In this document: one piece after another, positions 1-5,147 of the stretch
Position numbering within the stretch: the stretch's first letter is position 1
Layout of the letters: the number at the start of each line of letters is the position of its first letter
From: Chlamydiota bacterium
Lineage (GTDB): Bacteria; Auribacterota; UBA3054; B51-G9
Assembly (NCBI GenBank): GCA_030596365.1
Contig: JAUVKG010000236.1
Location: 1-5,147 of the forward strand
DNA: 5,147 bases
Direction: 5' to 3'
The notes under the pieces: generated by a model
What the model was told of the DNA's origin: nothing
Databases searched by the model: none
What the model saw: only the letters and a program-made list of their open reading frames with translations
Program-made: the position numbers and the translations under genes

Positions 1-1035
1 GCCGAACGCGAGAAAATTTTAAATGAATATTCGAATAAAATTGGAGATTTAATAAATGGGATGGTGGCACGTCACGAGCGCGGTAACTTAGTTGTAGACA
101 TTGAGCGAACCGAGGCATTACTTCCCAGATCCGAGCAATCGCCTTCCGAAAGATATAAACCCGGAGAAAGACTTCGTGCTGTAGTAATTGATGTTCGCGA
201 CACCGAAGAAGATCATGTTCCGCGAGTAATTTTATCTCGTGCGACAACAGGATTAGTTCGCCGTTTATTTGAAATTGAGGTGCCGGAAATATATGATGGT
301 TTTGTTGAGATCAAAAACATTGCACGTGAAGCCGGTTATCGAACAAAAGTAGCCGTTGTCTCCCATGATTCCAAGATAGATTCTGTTGGAGCATGTGTAG
401 GAATACGCGGATCGCGTGTTAGAAACATTGTTCAAGAACTAAATGGCGAAAGGATAGATATTGTAAGATGGAGTGATAGTGTTGAGGAATATGTTGCCAA
501 TGCACTTAGCCCTGTTGAATTAGTTCAAGTTTATGCTGACCCGGAAACCGAACGTATACTTGTAGTAGTACCAGATGATCAGATTTCACTTGCAATAGGA
601 AAATCCGGTCAGAACATTAGATTAACAAGCAAGTTATTGGGCTGGAAAGTAGATGTAGTTAAAGAAACAGAAGCAAACAGAGTTGCATCCGAGCATGGAG
701 TTGACATTTCAAGCGAAAAAGAAGCGGACTCTATTTTCGAACCTGCATCTGATTCATTGGACGACTCAGCTATAAAACCGGAATCAGCAGTAAAAGAAGG
801 TGGATCAATTTTCGCGAGTGACGAGGAATTTGAAGCGGTAAAAGCCGCAACTGCATCGAAAAATCTGAATGAAGTTAAATGGCTGACATCCAAACAGACT
901 GAAACAATTGAAAACGCCGGAATCAAAACGGTACATGATTTACTTACGGCTGAAGAAGAAACATTATTAGCGCTTCCCGGTATCGGCGAAAAAACACTTA
1001 AAAAGATACTTGAGTCTGCAAAAGCAGACAAATAA
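1..1035 (+). CDS. nusA: Transcription termination/antitermination protein NusA, 5'-truncated by the window edge
   Basis: NusA binds RNA polymerase and nascent RNA and modulates pausing, termination and antitermination. The reading frame is open from base 1, so the visible 344 residues are a C-terminal fragment; by comparison with E. coli NusA about 120 residues (the polymerase-binding N-terminal domain) are missing. The ATG at 61 is internal and is not the start. Fragment residues about 14-80 are the S1 domain. KH1 follows, with the typical 'GACVGIRGSRV' stretch (GIRG at residues 134-137), then KH2 with GKSG at 200-203 followed by QNIRL. Residues about 220-285 form an acidic, low-complexity linker rich in Glu, Asp and Ser. 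The end (about 290-344) is a helix-hairpin-helix domain with LPGIG at 325-329, resembling the fold of the C-terminal acidic repeats of proteobacterial NusA. The stop is TAA, 84 bases before infB. Identification is very secure; only the 5' part is unseen. Confidence 0.97.
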   Translation, partial: AEREKILNEYSNKIGDLINGMVARHERGNLVVDIERTEALLPRSEQSPSERYKPGERLRAVVIDVRDTEEDHVPRVILSRATTGLVRRLFEIEVPEIYDGFVEIKNIAREAGYRTKVAVVSHDSKIDSVGACVGIRGSRVRNIVQELNGERIDIVRWSDSVEEYVANALSPVELVQVYADPETERILVVVPDDQISLAIGKSGQNIRLTSKLLGWKVDVVKETEANRVASEHGVDISSEKEADSIFEPASDSLDDSAIKPESAVKEGGSIFASDEEFEAVKAATASKNLNEVKWLTSKQTETIENAGIKTVHDLLTAEEETLLALPGIGEKTLKKILESAKADK

Positions 1036-1119
1036 TTCTGAATCAGGCGAATAAAATATTATTGTCTGTCAGGAATATAAATTGACTTAAATTATCAAAT
1101 TTACACAAGGCAAATTTCC

Positions 1120-3855
1120 ATGCATTTATTTGAATTAGCAGAACAATTAGTGATCAGCAAAACCGACCTTAAGAAATTTTTCAAAGAGAAAGGTTATATT
1201 TACAAGAGTGATATGGCTGCGGTCTCGCCTACAGCTGAAGCTTCGGCTCTAAAAGAGTTACCGCCGATTATTGCTGCAAATAAAGCTGAGAAAGCTAAAA
1301 AGTCGGCTGCCAAACGTGAAATTCAAAAGAAAAAGCGCGAGTCCGAGAAAAAAAAGAACGCGATTGAAAAGAAAAAATCAGATGCGATAAGAAAAAAAGA
1401 GGACGGTAAAAAGAAAATAGAAGATAAAGCTCGTAAGTTAGTTGAAAAAGAAGCTGCTAAAATAAAGGAAGCAGAAGATAAATTACGCAAACTTGCCGAA
1501 AAGGAAGCTGCTAAGATAAAAAAGAAAGAAGAAAAAAAGGCGCTTGAACTTGCAAGAAAAGAAGAGGCTAAGAAAAAAGAAGATGAAAAAAAGACACATG
1601 AATTAGCCGCAAAAGAATCTGCTAAGAAAAAACAGGAAGACCGCGCACGTGATTTGGCCGAAAAACAAATTGCCAGAATAAAGAAAAAGGAGGATAAAGA
1701 CAAGCTGGCTAAAAAAACTATTCATCATAAAAAAGTTCCAAAAACTGTAAAAACTGAACCTAAAAAAGGTGATACCGCAAAACCGGCGAAACAAATTGAA
1801 AAAGTTCCTCTCGACCGAATTAAGAAAAGTGGTCCCGGGGCAAAAGATATTCTTACATCATTTGAAGAAGCTAAAAAATCAACATTAACTAAACGAACGC
1901 GTCCAAAGACTCATTATGCCGGAGTTAAAAATACGGAAGCGAAAATAAATCAGCCCAGAACGTCTGAATTTGCATCAAAGCGTCAGCAAATGCGGGGCAG
2001 CGATGGTTCTCCAATCAAGCGAGGCGGACCTTCGCGTCCATTTAAGAGACATAAATCACATAGAAGTCCTGGTGAAAAACCTTTACAGCAGAAAAGCACT
2101 ATCAACATACAAATTCCTATTAGTATACGGGATTTTTCTCAGTCCACAGGAATTAAAGTTGGTAACATCATAGGATTTTTAATGCAATCCGGAGTAATGG
2201 CTTCAATTAATCAGGTTATAGGTGAAGATACCATAAACGATCTTGCCGAAAAATTCAAACTGGATATTACTATAATTCAGGAAACCGATCTTGAAAAATT
2301 CGCTTTTGCTGATATCGAAGTCACAGAAGATTCGGATGCTGAATATAAAACACGTATGCCTGTGGTTACCTTTATGGGTCATGTCGATCATGGAAAAACA
2401 TCTTTACTTGACGCCATAAGACAAACCGATGTTGTTTCCGGAGAATCGGGAGGAATCACCCAACATATCGGTGCTTCAGAAGTACCTTTTAATGACGGAT
2501 GGGTAACTTTTATTGACACACCGGGACATGAAGCTTTCACTTCTATGCGAGCTCGGGGAGCTAACGTCACCGACATTGCTGTTCTTGTAGTTGCCGCTGA
2601 TGACGGACTTATGCCTCAATCTCTTGAAGCTATTGACCATGCACGCGCAGCGAATGTGCCGATTATTGTTGCTGTAAATAAAATTGACCTTGCGGGTGCA
2701 GATCCTGAACGAGTTCTCCGCCAGCTTGCCGAAAGGAATCTTACACCTGAAGACTGGGGTGGCGAGACCATTTGTTGTAATGTTTCAGCAATAACCAAAG
2801 AAGGGCTTGATAATCTTCTTGAAATGATAAGCCTCCAAGCTGAAATTCTTGAACTTAAAGCTCAGGAAGATGCTCTTGCAGAAGGCGTTGTAATTGAAGC
2901 GGATATTGATCCCGGAAAAGGAGCGACAGTCAATATGCTTGTTCAAAACGGAACATTAAAGAAAGGCGATCCGATAGTTTGCGATACGTCTTACGCAAAA
3001 GCACGCGCTTTGATTAACACAAAAGGCGAACTGATAGATGAAGCAGGGCCAAGTTGTGCGGTTCAGGTTCTTGGTTTCAGTCAAGTTCCAACTCCGGGAA
3101 CAAAATTTCGTGTAGCGGCGAATATAAAACACGCCAAAGAATTAGTAGAAAAAAGACAAATTGAGCAACGGCAGAAAGAACATGCTGAAGCGAAGAAAAT
3201 TTCACTTGAGAATTTTTATCGCCGTATGTCTCAGGAAGACATAAAAGAATTATCTATGATTCTAAAGTCAGATACACAGGGAACTACCGAAGCTGTCCGC
3301 AGCGCGATAGAACGTCTTTCAACTAATAAAGTCAAGGTGTCTATTATATCATGCGGAGTTGGTGATGTAAATGATAATGATGTGATGCTTGCTTCTGCAA
3401 GTCAGGCAATTATACTTGCATTTAAAGTTAATACATCAGCAACGGCACATTCTCTTGCTTCAAACGAAGGTGTAGAGATCAAACACTACGATGTAATTTA
3501 TCATGCAACAGATGAAATAAAACTGGCACTGCTTGGATTATTGGAACCGGTTTACAAAGAAGTCACTACCGGTTCAGCTGAAATTCGCCAGGTATTTAAA
3601 CTTTCATCCGGAATTGTTGCAGGATGTTATATTACAAACGGATTAGTGGAAAGAACAAATAAAGCGAAATTATACCGCGAGAATGGCGAGTTAGTATTTG
3701 AAGGTGAAATCCAATCTCTCAAGCATTTGAAAGATGAAGTTAAAAATGTTCGAGCAGGAATGGAATGCGGTATTATTCTCCGGAATTGTACAGATTACCG
3801 AGAAAGCGACCGCATTGAGACATACAAGCTTGAGCAGGAAACCCCGCAGCTTTAG
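1120..3855 (+). CDS. infB: Translation initiation factor IF-2
   Basis: IF2 is the GTPase that delivers fMet-tRNA to the 30S subunit and promotes 50S joining. The protein has 911 residues, near the size of long-form IF2. Residues 1-48 form an IF2_N-type helical module (FELAEQL...FFKEKGY). Residues about 55-215 are a Lys/Glu/Ala-rich extension with an 18-residue repeat, followed by a basic linker containing KKSGPGAKDIL. A second IF2_N module lies at about 327-385. The GTPase domain carries G1 GHVDHGKT (420-427), G2 GGITQHIGA (444-452), G3 DTPGH (466-470), G4 NKID (520-523) and G5 SAI (556-558), so it should be catalytically intact. Domain II begins near 'AEGVVIEADID', domain III has SDTQGT (717-722), and the C-terminal fMet-tRNA-binding domain has AGCYI (Cys836) and ECGI (Cys883), matching the two conserved Cys positions of the family. 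The ATG is supported by the IF2_N module starting at once; AAGG at 1107-1110 is only a weak ribosome-binding site. The stop is TAG. Confidence 0.98.
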   Translation: MHLFELAEQLVISKTDLKKFFKEKGYIYKSDMAAVSPTAEASALKELPPIIAANKAEKAKKSAAKREIQKKKRESEKKKNAIEKKKSDAIRKKEDGKKKIEDKARKLVEKEAAKIKEAEDKLRKLAEKEAAKIKKKEEKKALELARKEEAKKKEDEKKTHELAAKESAKKKQEDRARDLAEKQIARIKKKEDKDKLAKKTIHHKKVPKTVKTEPKKGDTAKPAKQIEKVPLDRIKKSGPGAKDILTSFEEAKKSTLTKRTRPKTHYAGVKNTEAKINQPRTSEFASKRQQMRGSDGSPIKRGGPSRPFKRHKSHRSPGEKPLQQKSTINIQIPISIRDFSQSTGIKVGNIIGFLMQSGVMASINQVIGEDTINDLAEKFKLDITIIQETDLEKFAFADIEVTEDSDAEYKTRMPVVTFMGHVDHGKTSLLDAIRQTDVVSGESGGITQHIGASEVPFNDGWVTFIDTPGHEAFTSMRARGANVTDIAVLVVAADDGLMPQSLEAIDHARAANVPIIVAVNKIDLAGADPERVLRQLAERNLTPEDWGGETICCNVSAITKEGLDNLLEMISLQAEILELKAQEDALAEGVVIEADIDPGKGATVNMLVQNGTLKKGDPIVCDTSYAKARALINTKGELIDEAGPSCAVQVLGFSQVPTPGTKFRVAANIKHAKELVEKRQIEQRQKEHAEAKKISLENFYRRMSQEDIKELSMILKSDTQGTTEAVRSAIERLSTNKVKVSIISCGVGDVNDNDVMLASASQAIILAFKVNTSATAHSLASNEGVEIKHYDVIYHATDEIKLALLGLLEPVYKEVTTGSAEIRQVFKLSSGIVAGCYITNGLVERTNKAKLYRENGELVFEGEIQSLKHLKDEVKNVRAGMECGIILRNCTDYRESDRIETYKLEQETPQL
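1420..1689 (+). repeat. Five tandem 18-residue Lys/Glu/Ala repeats inside infB
   Basis: IF2 residues 101-190 divide into five consecutive units that start with an acidic pair (ED or EE): 101-118, 119-136, 137-153, 154-172 and 173-190, with lengths 18, 18, 17, 19 and 18. A further partial unit begins at 191. The consensus is roughly ED-x-x-R-x-L-A-x-K-E-A-A-K-I-K-K-K. Units 1 and 2 share 'EKEAAKIK' 54 bases apart, with nearly identical DNA, which suggests recent internal duplication. An 18-residue period equals five alpha-helical turns. Alternating Glu and Lys with few hydrophobics suggests a long, straight, charged helix rather than a globular domain. The unit boundaries are read by eye; the helix is an inference. 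Confidence 0.8.
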
Positions 3856-3900
3856 AATCCGTGGTCCGTAACTTACTGTACACAAATTGCGAATTAAATT

Positions 3901-3917
3901 TTGTGCTGAAAGCACAA
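3901..3917. repeat. Hairpin A (left), 7-bp stem, GAA loop
   Basis: TTGTGCT (3901-3907) and AGCACAA (3911-3917) are perfect reverse complements around a GAA loop. This is the outer hairpin of the left arm, 45 bases after the infB stop. It is not followed by a T-run, so it does not look like an intrinsic terminator. Confidence 0.75.
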
Positions 3918-3927
3918 TTCATTATAG

Positions 3928-3948
3928 CCCAGGGTTAACAACCCTGGG
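3928..3948. repeat. Hairpin B (left), 9-bp stem, AAC loop
   Basis: CCCAGGGTT (3928-3936) pairs perfectly with AACCCTGGG (3940-3948) around AAC. It is the most GC-rich and stable hairpin of the left arm. It can alternatively pair with its inverted partner at 4080-4110 in one long duplex. Confidence 0.85.
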
Positions 3949-3960
3949 AAAAGATAAACA

Positions 3961-4011
3961 ACACGAACTCGCTCTGAAAGAGCGACTCAATAATAAGGTT
4001 ATTGAGCGTGT
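3961..4011. repeat. Split 13-bp palindrome interrupted by a hairpin insert
   Basis: ACACG (3961-3965) plus CTCAATAA (3986-3993) together form the exact reverse complement of TTATTGAGCGTGT (3999-4011), with a TAAGG loop. The two halves of the left strand are separated by 20 bases (3966-3985) that consist of AAC plus the 17-base hairpin C. As RNA this would be a stem with a hairpin bulging from one side. It is most simply read as an older palindrome into which a hairpin unit was added. Confidence 0.6.
3969..3985. repeat. Hairpin C (left), 7-bp stem, GAA loop
   Basis: TCGCTCT (3969-3975) and AGAGCGA (3979-3985) are perfect complements around GAA. The core GCTCTGAAAGAGC recurs exactly, inverted, at 4044-4056. 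Confidence 0.8.
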
Positions 4012-4041
4012 CTAAATATTGGTTGATTCTATTATTTTGAA

Positions 4042-4058
4042 ATGCTCTTTCAGAGCAT
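4042..4058. repeat. Hairpin C' (right, inverted copy), 7-bp stem, TTC loop
   Basis: ATGCTCT (4042-4048) and AGAGCAT (4052-4058) pair around TTC. It is the inverse copy of hairpin C and also resembles hairpin A' (both are preceded by TGAA). The AT-rich run after it contains no pure T-tract. Confidence 0.8.
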
Positions 4059-4079
4059 AAATATATTTTACTAATCCCC

Positions 4080-4100
4080 CCCAGGGTTGATAACCCTGGG
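4080..4100. repeat. Hairpin B' (right, inverted copy), 9-bp stem, GAT loop
   Basis: CCCAGGGTT (4080-4088) and AACCCTGGG (4092-4100) pair around GAT. The stem is identical to hairpin B. The flank CTACAATGAA (4101-4110) is the reverse complement of the left-arm flank TTCATTATAG with one difference, which fixes the inverted orientation. Confidence 0.85.
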
Positions 4101-4110
4101 CTACAATGAA

Positions 4111-4127
4111 ATGCTCCGTTGGAGCAT
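4111..4127. repeat. Hairpin A' (right), 7-bp stem, GTT loop, just before rbfA
   Basis: ATGCTCC (4111-4117) and GGAGCAT (4121-4127) pair around GTT. Only 17 bases (4128-4144) separate the stem from the rbfA start codon, so the hairpin borders the ribosome landing region. The ATG at 4106 directly before it belongs to the repeat and is in frame with rbfA, a likely source of start misannotation. Confidence 0.8.
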
Positions 4128-4144
4128 GCAACACAAATTTAAAA

Positions 4145-4501
4145 ATGCCTGTTGAACGAACAAATAGATTAAATGAACTTGTCAAACGCGCACTGAGTAA
4201 AATAATTCAAAAAGAATTTTTGCCGGAAAAATATGGATGGATTACTTTGTCAAGAGTAATTGTCAGTGGTGATATTCAGCACGCTCGTGTTTTCCTTACC
4301 GTAATGGCGGGCAATGAACAAGCGACATTAGAAAAGTTACGAATACGCCAGCCTCATATCAGACATCTGCTAGCTAATTCGGTGAGATTGCGTTTCACGC
4401 CCGAGCTTATTTTTGAGATTGACGAAGATTTAAAGCAAGCATTAAAAGTCGATAAGTTGATTGATAATGTCACTACTGAAACACATCAAGATGATGCTTA
4501 A
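4145..4501 (+). CDS. rbfA: 30S ribosome-binding factor RbfA
   Basis: RbfA binds the immature 30S subunit and assists late 16S rRNA maturation, especially under cold conditions. The 118-residue product has the family size and layout: a basic N-terminal helix (PVERTNRLNELVKRALSKII), the central strand ARVFLTVMAG (47-56), the helix PHIRHLLANSVRLR (70-83) and the hallmark TPELIFEIDEDL (85-96), in a single KH-like fold. The usual AxG kink of RbfA appears to be replaced by Arg-Gln-Pro at 68-70. I chose the ATG at 4145 rather than the in-frame ATG at 4106, because the 13 extra codons encode repeat sequence (hairpin A') and RbfA proteins normally begin just before this helix. No clear Shine-Dalgarno sequence is visible; the upstream is A/T-rich. 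The stop overlaps the next start by one base, implying translational coupling. Confidence 0.95.
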   Translation: MPVERTNRLNELVKRALSKIIQKEFLPEKYGWITLSRVIVSGDIQHARVFLTVMAGNEQATLEKLRIRQPHIRHLLANSVRLRFTPELIFEIDEDLKQALKVDKLIDNVTTETHQDDA

Positions 4502-4503
4502 TG
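4499..4503 (+). promoter_or_regulatory. TAATG stop-start overlap between rbfA and nrnA
   Basis: The rbfA stop TAA (4499-4501) and the nrnA start ATG (4501-4503) share one base. There is no room for a promoter between them, and no strong ribosome-binding site is visible in the rbfA end, so re-initiation by terminating ribosomes is the likely mode of nrnA translation. The coupling is inferred from the arrangement. Confidence 0.8.
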
Positions 4504-5147
4504 AAAAAAATCGGATTAAATAAAACTGTTCAAATAATTGACCAGGCAAATAATATTTTGATCCTGGGACATATCAATCCGGATGGAGATTGCGTAGGTT
4601 CAATGGCTGCACTATCACTTGGATTGCAATCAGTTGAAAAAAAAATCACTGTATGGTCTGATGAGCCGCTGCCTTTAAAATATTGTTTTATAAAAACAGA
4701 TTTTGAAAAACCATGTCAGGAAAACATAGATGGTTTTGATTTGATAATTGTTGTGGATACTGCTGTAGAGACACGCATCGGCGCAAAACTTGATTTCACT
4801 CATACTCAAACACCGGTATTGGCGATTGACCATCACATTGCTGTTAAAAATAATTTTACATATATTCACTCCGACCAATCTTATGCAGCGACAGGCTGTA
4901 TTGTTTTTGACATATTAACATTGCAGAATATAGAAATAACCAAACCTATTGCGGAAGCAATTTATGCTGCTATAATAACCGACACCGGCTGTTTTGCATA
5001 TTCAAACACAAATTACCGTACTTTTGAAATAACTCTTGAATTGTTAAAAACCGGAATTAACACTTCGGAAATCACTTCCATAATTTATAATTCACATTCT
5101 CCCGAATATATTAGAATTCTCGGTGCAGCACTGAATACGCTGGAATT
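4501..5147 (+). CDS. nrnA: NrnA-like DHH-family oligoribonuclease / pAp phosphatase, 3'-truncated by the window edge
   Basis: NrnA-type enzymes remove nucleotides from 2-5-mer nanoRNAs, and many also dephosphorylate 3'-phosphoadenosine 5'-phosphate (pAp); they are cytoplasmic and metal-dependent (usually Mn2+). The visible 215 residues cover the DHH domain: the first metal motif HINPDGDCVGS (His24, Asp28, Asp30), the Asp of VVDTA (Asp86), the DHH triad IDHH (Asp110-His111-His112), the YAATG stretch after it, and ITDTG (Asp161) followed by CFAYSNTNYRTFEI. All expected metal ligands are present. The family is usually 310-340 residues, so the C-terminal DHHA1 substrate-binding domain with its GGGH-type motif lies beyond the window. 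The gene follows rbfA with a one-base overlap, its common position before truB in many bacteria. Related DHH proteins (RecJ, GdpP, cyclic-di-AMP hydrolases) are less likely: there is no membrane or PAS region, and size and context fit NrnA. Substrate preference cannot be read from sequence. Confidence 0.92.
   Translation, partial: MKKIGLNKTVQIIDQANNILILGHINPDGDCVGSMAALSLGLQSVEKKITVWSDEPLPLKYCFIKTDFEKPCQENIDGFDLIIVVDTAVETRIGAKLDFTHTQTPVLAIDHHIAVKNNFTYIHSDQSYAATGCIVFDILTLQNIEITKPIAEAIYAAIITDTGCFAYSNTNYRTFEITLELLKTGINTSEITSIIYNSHSPEYIRILGAALNTLE

Larger units (their letters stand above)
3896..4140. repeat. Composite REP/BIME-like inverted repeat filling the infB-rbfA spacer
   Basis: This non-coding stretch consists of two inverted copies of a three-part unit, hairpin A - hairpin B - hairpin C, giving the order A-B-C-C'-B'-A'. 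The left arm is about 3896-3998 and the right arm about 4029-4140. The best-matched segment is 31 bases long: 3918-3948 equals the reverse complement of 4080-4110 except at two positions. The C cores (3971-3983 and 4044-4056) are exact inverse copies over 13 bases. Even the outer ends are related (AAATTTTGTG on the left, reverse complement AAATTTGTGT on the right). Imperfect palindromes in a mosaic within an intergenic space are typical of REP/BIME elements, which in other genomes are mobilised by Y1 (RAYT/IS200-like) transposases. No transposase is present here, so membership of such a family is an inference. No open reading frame of interest lies inside. Confidence 0.8.

Noticed and set aside
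1036..1119. Possible promoter between nusA and infB (TTGTCT at 1062, TTGACT at 1082)
   Set aside because: Neither hexamer has a TATAAT-like partner at 16-18 bases, and no Bacteroidetes-type TAnnTTTG box is placed correctly. The spacer is short and AT-rich, so such hexamers are expected by chance.
1345..1367. Slippery A_AAA_AAG heptamer in infB (1350-1356) that in the -1 frame reaches a TGA at 1365-1367
   Set aside because: It resembles the dnaX-type frameshift site, but the region is simply full of lysine codons with many A-runs, and I see no convincing stimulatory Shine-Dalgarno or downstream hairpin. A truncated 80-residue product has no evident purpose.
1323..1703. Antisense frame of 126 codons rich in Phe and Ser, looking like a membrane protein
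   Set aside because: It is the complement of the Lys/Glu-rich IF2 extension: AAA/GAA codons read backwards as TTT/TTC. It has no independent support.
1970..2173. Plus-strand frame of 67 codons within infB
   Set aside because: It is an out-of-frame reading of the basic linker and second IF2_N module of IF2, with no start signal or family resemblance.
3691..3915. Minus-strand frame of 74 codons across the infB end
   Set aside because: It overlaps the conserved C-terminal domain of IF2 and starts in the repeat; no recognisable protein features.
3896..4140. Intrinsic terminator after infB
   Set aside because: Several strong hairpins exist but none is followed by a run of T on either strand. 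The inverted, mosaic organisation fits a repeat element better. Rho-dependent or processing effects cannot be excluded.
3896..4140. CRISPR array
   Set aside because: The palindromic units are inverted, differ in size, and lack direct repeats with uniform spacers.
4675..4878. Minus-strand frame of 67 codons
   Set aside because: It lies fully inside the nrnA coding region, whose conserved metal-binding motifs fix the + strand frame.

Overview
The window is one stretch of the conserved bacterial transcription/translation operon nusA - infB - rbfA - nrnA, all on the + strand. nusA enters already running (its 5' end lies before base 1), infB and rbfA are complete, and the DHH-family phosphoesterase gene runs off the right edge. 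The order matches the widespread (rimP)-nusA-infB-rbfA-DHH-(truB-ribF) neighbourhood, so rimP is expected to the left and truB/ribF to the right; neither is in the window.

The organism is a bacterium with AT-rich DNA and weak or absent Shine-Dalgarno sequences before infB, rbfA and nrnA. IF2 has a long Lys/Glu-rich N-terminal extension, NusA has an acidic linker plus a C-terminal helix-hairpin-helix, and RbfA lacks the classical AxG kink. Together these suggest the FCB group, perhaps an Ignavibacteria/Chlorobi-like lineage. This placement is an inference from protein character and not a proven assignment.

Layout: 1-1035 NusA (S1 remainder, KH1, KH2, acidic linker, HhH); 1036-1119 a short AT-rich spacer with no convincing promoter or terminator; 1120-3855 IF2, 911 residues, with an 18-residue tandem repeat in its N-terminal extension; 3856-4144 a spacer almost filled by a composite inverted repeat made of short hairpins; 4145-4501 RbfA; 4501-5147 the N-terminal two thirds of an NrnA-like nanoRNase/pAp phosphatase, whose start codon overlaps the rbfA stop.

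The genes work together in RNA and ribosome metabolism: NusA controls elongation and termination, IF2 places initiator tRNA on the 30S subunit, RbfA matures the 30S subunit, and NrnA degrades the smallest RNA fragments and pAp. The most unusual content is not a gene. It is the REP/BIME-like mosaic between infB and rbfA: six very regular hairpins (four of 7-3-7 and two of 9-3-9) arranged as two inverted copies of an A-B-C unit, with a further split palindrome at the centre. Its right end contains an in-frame ATG that could easily be mistaken for the rbfA start.
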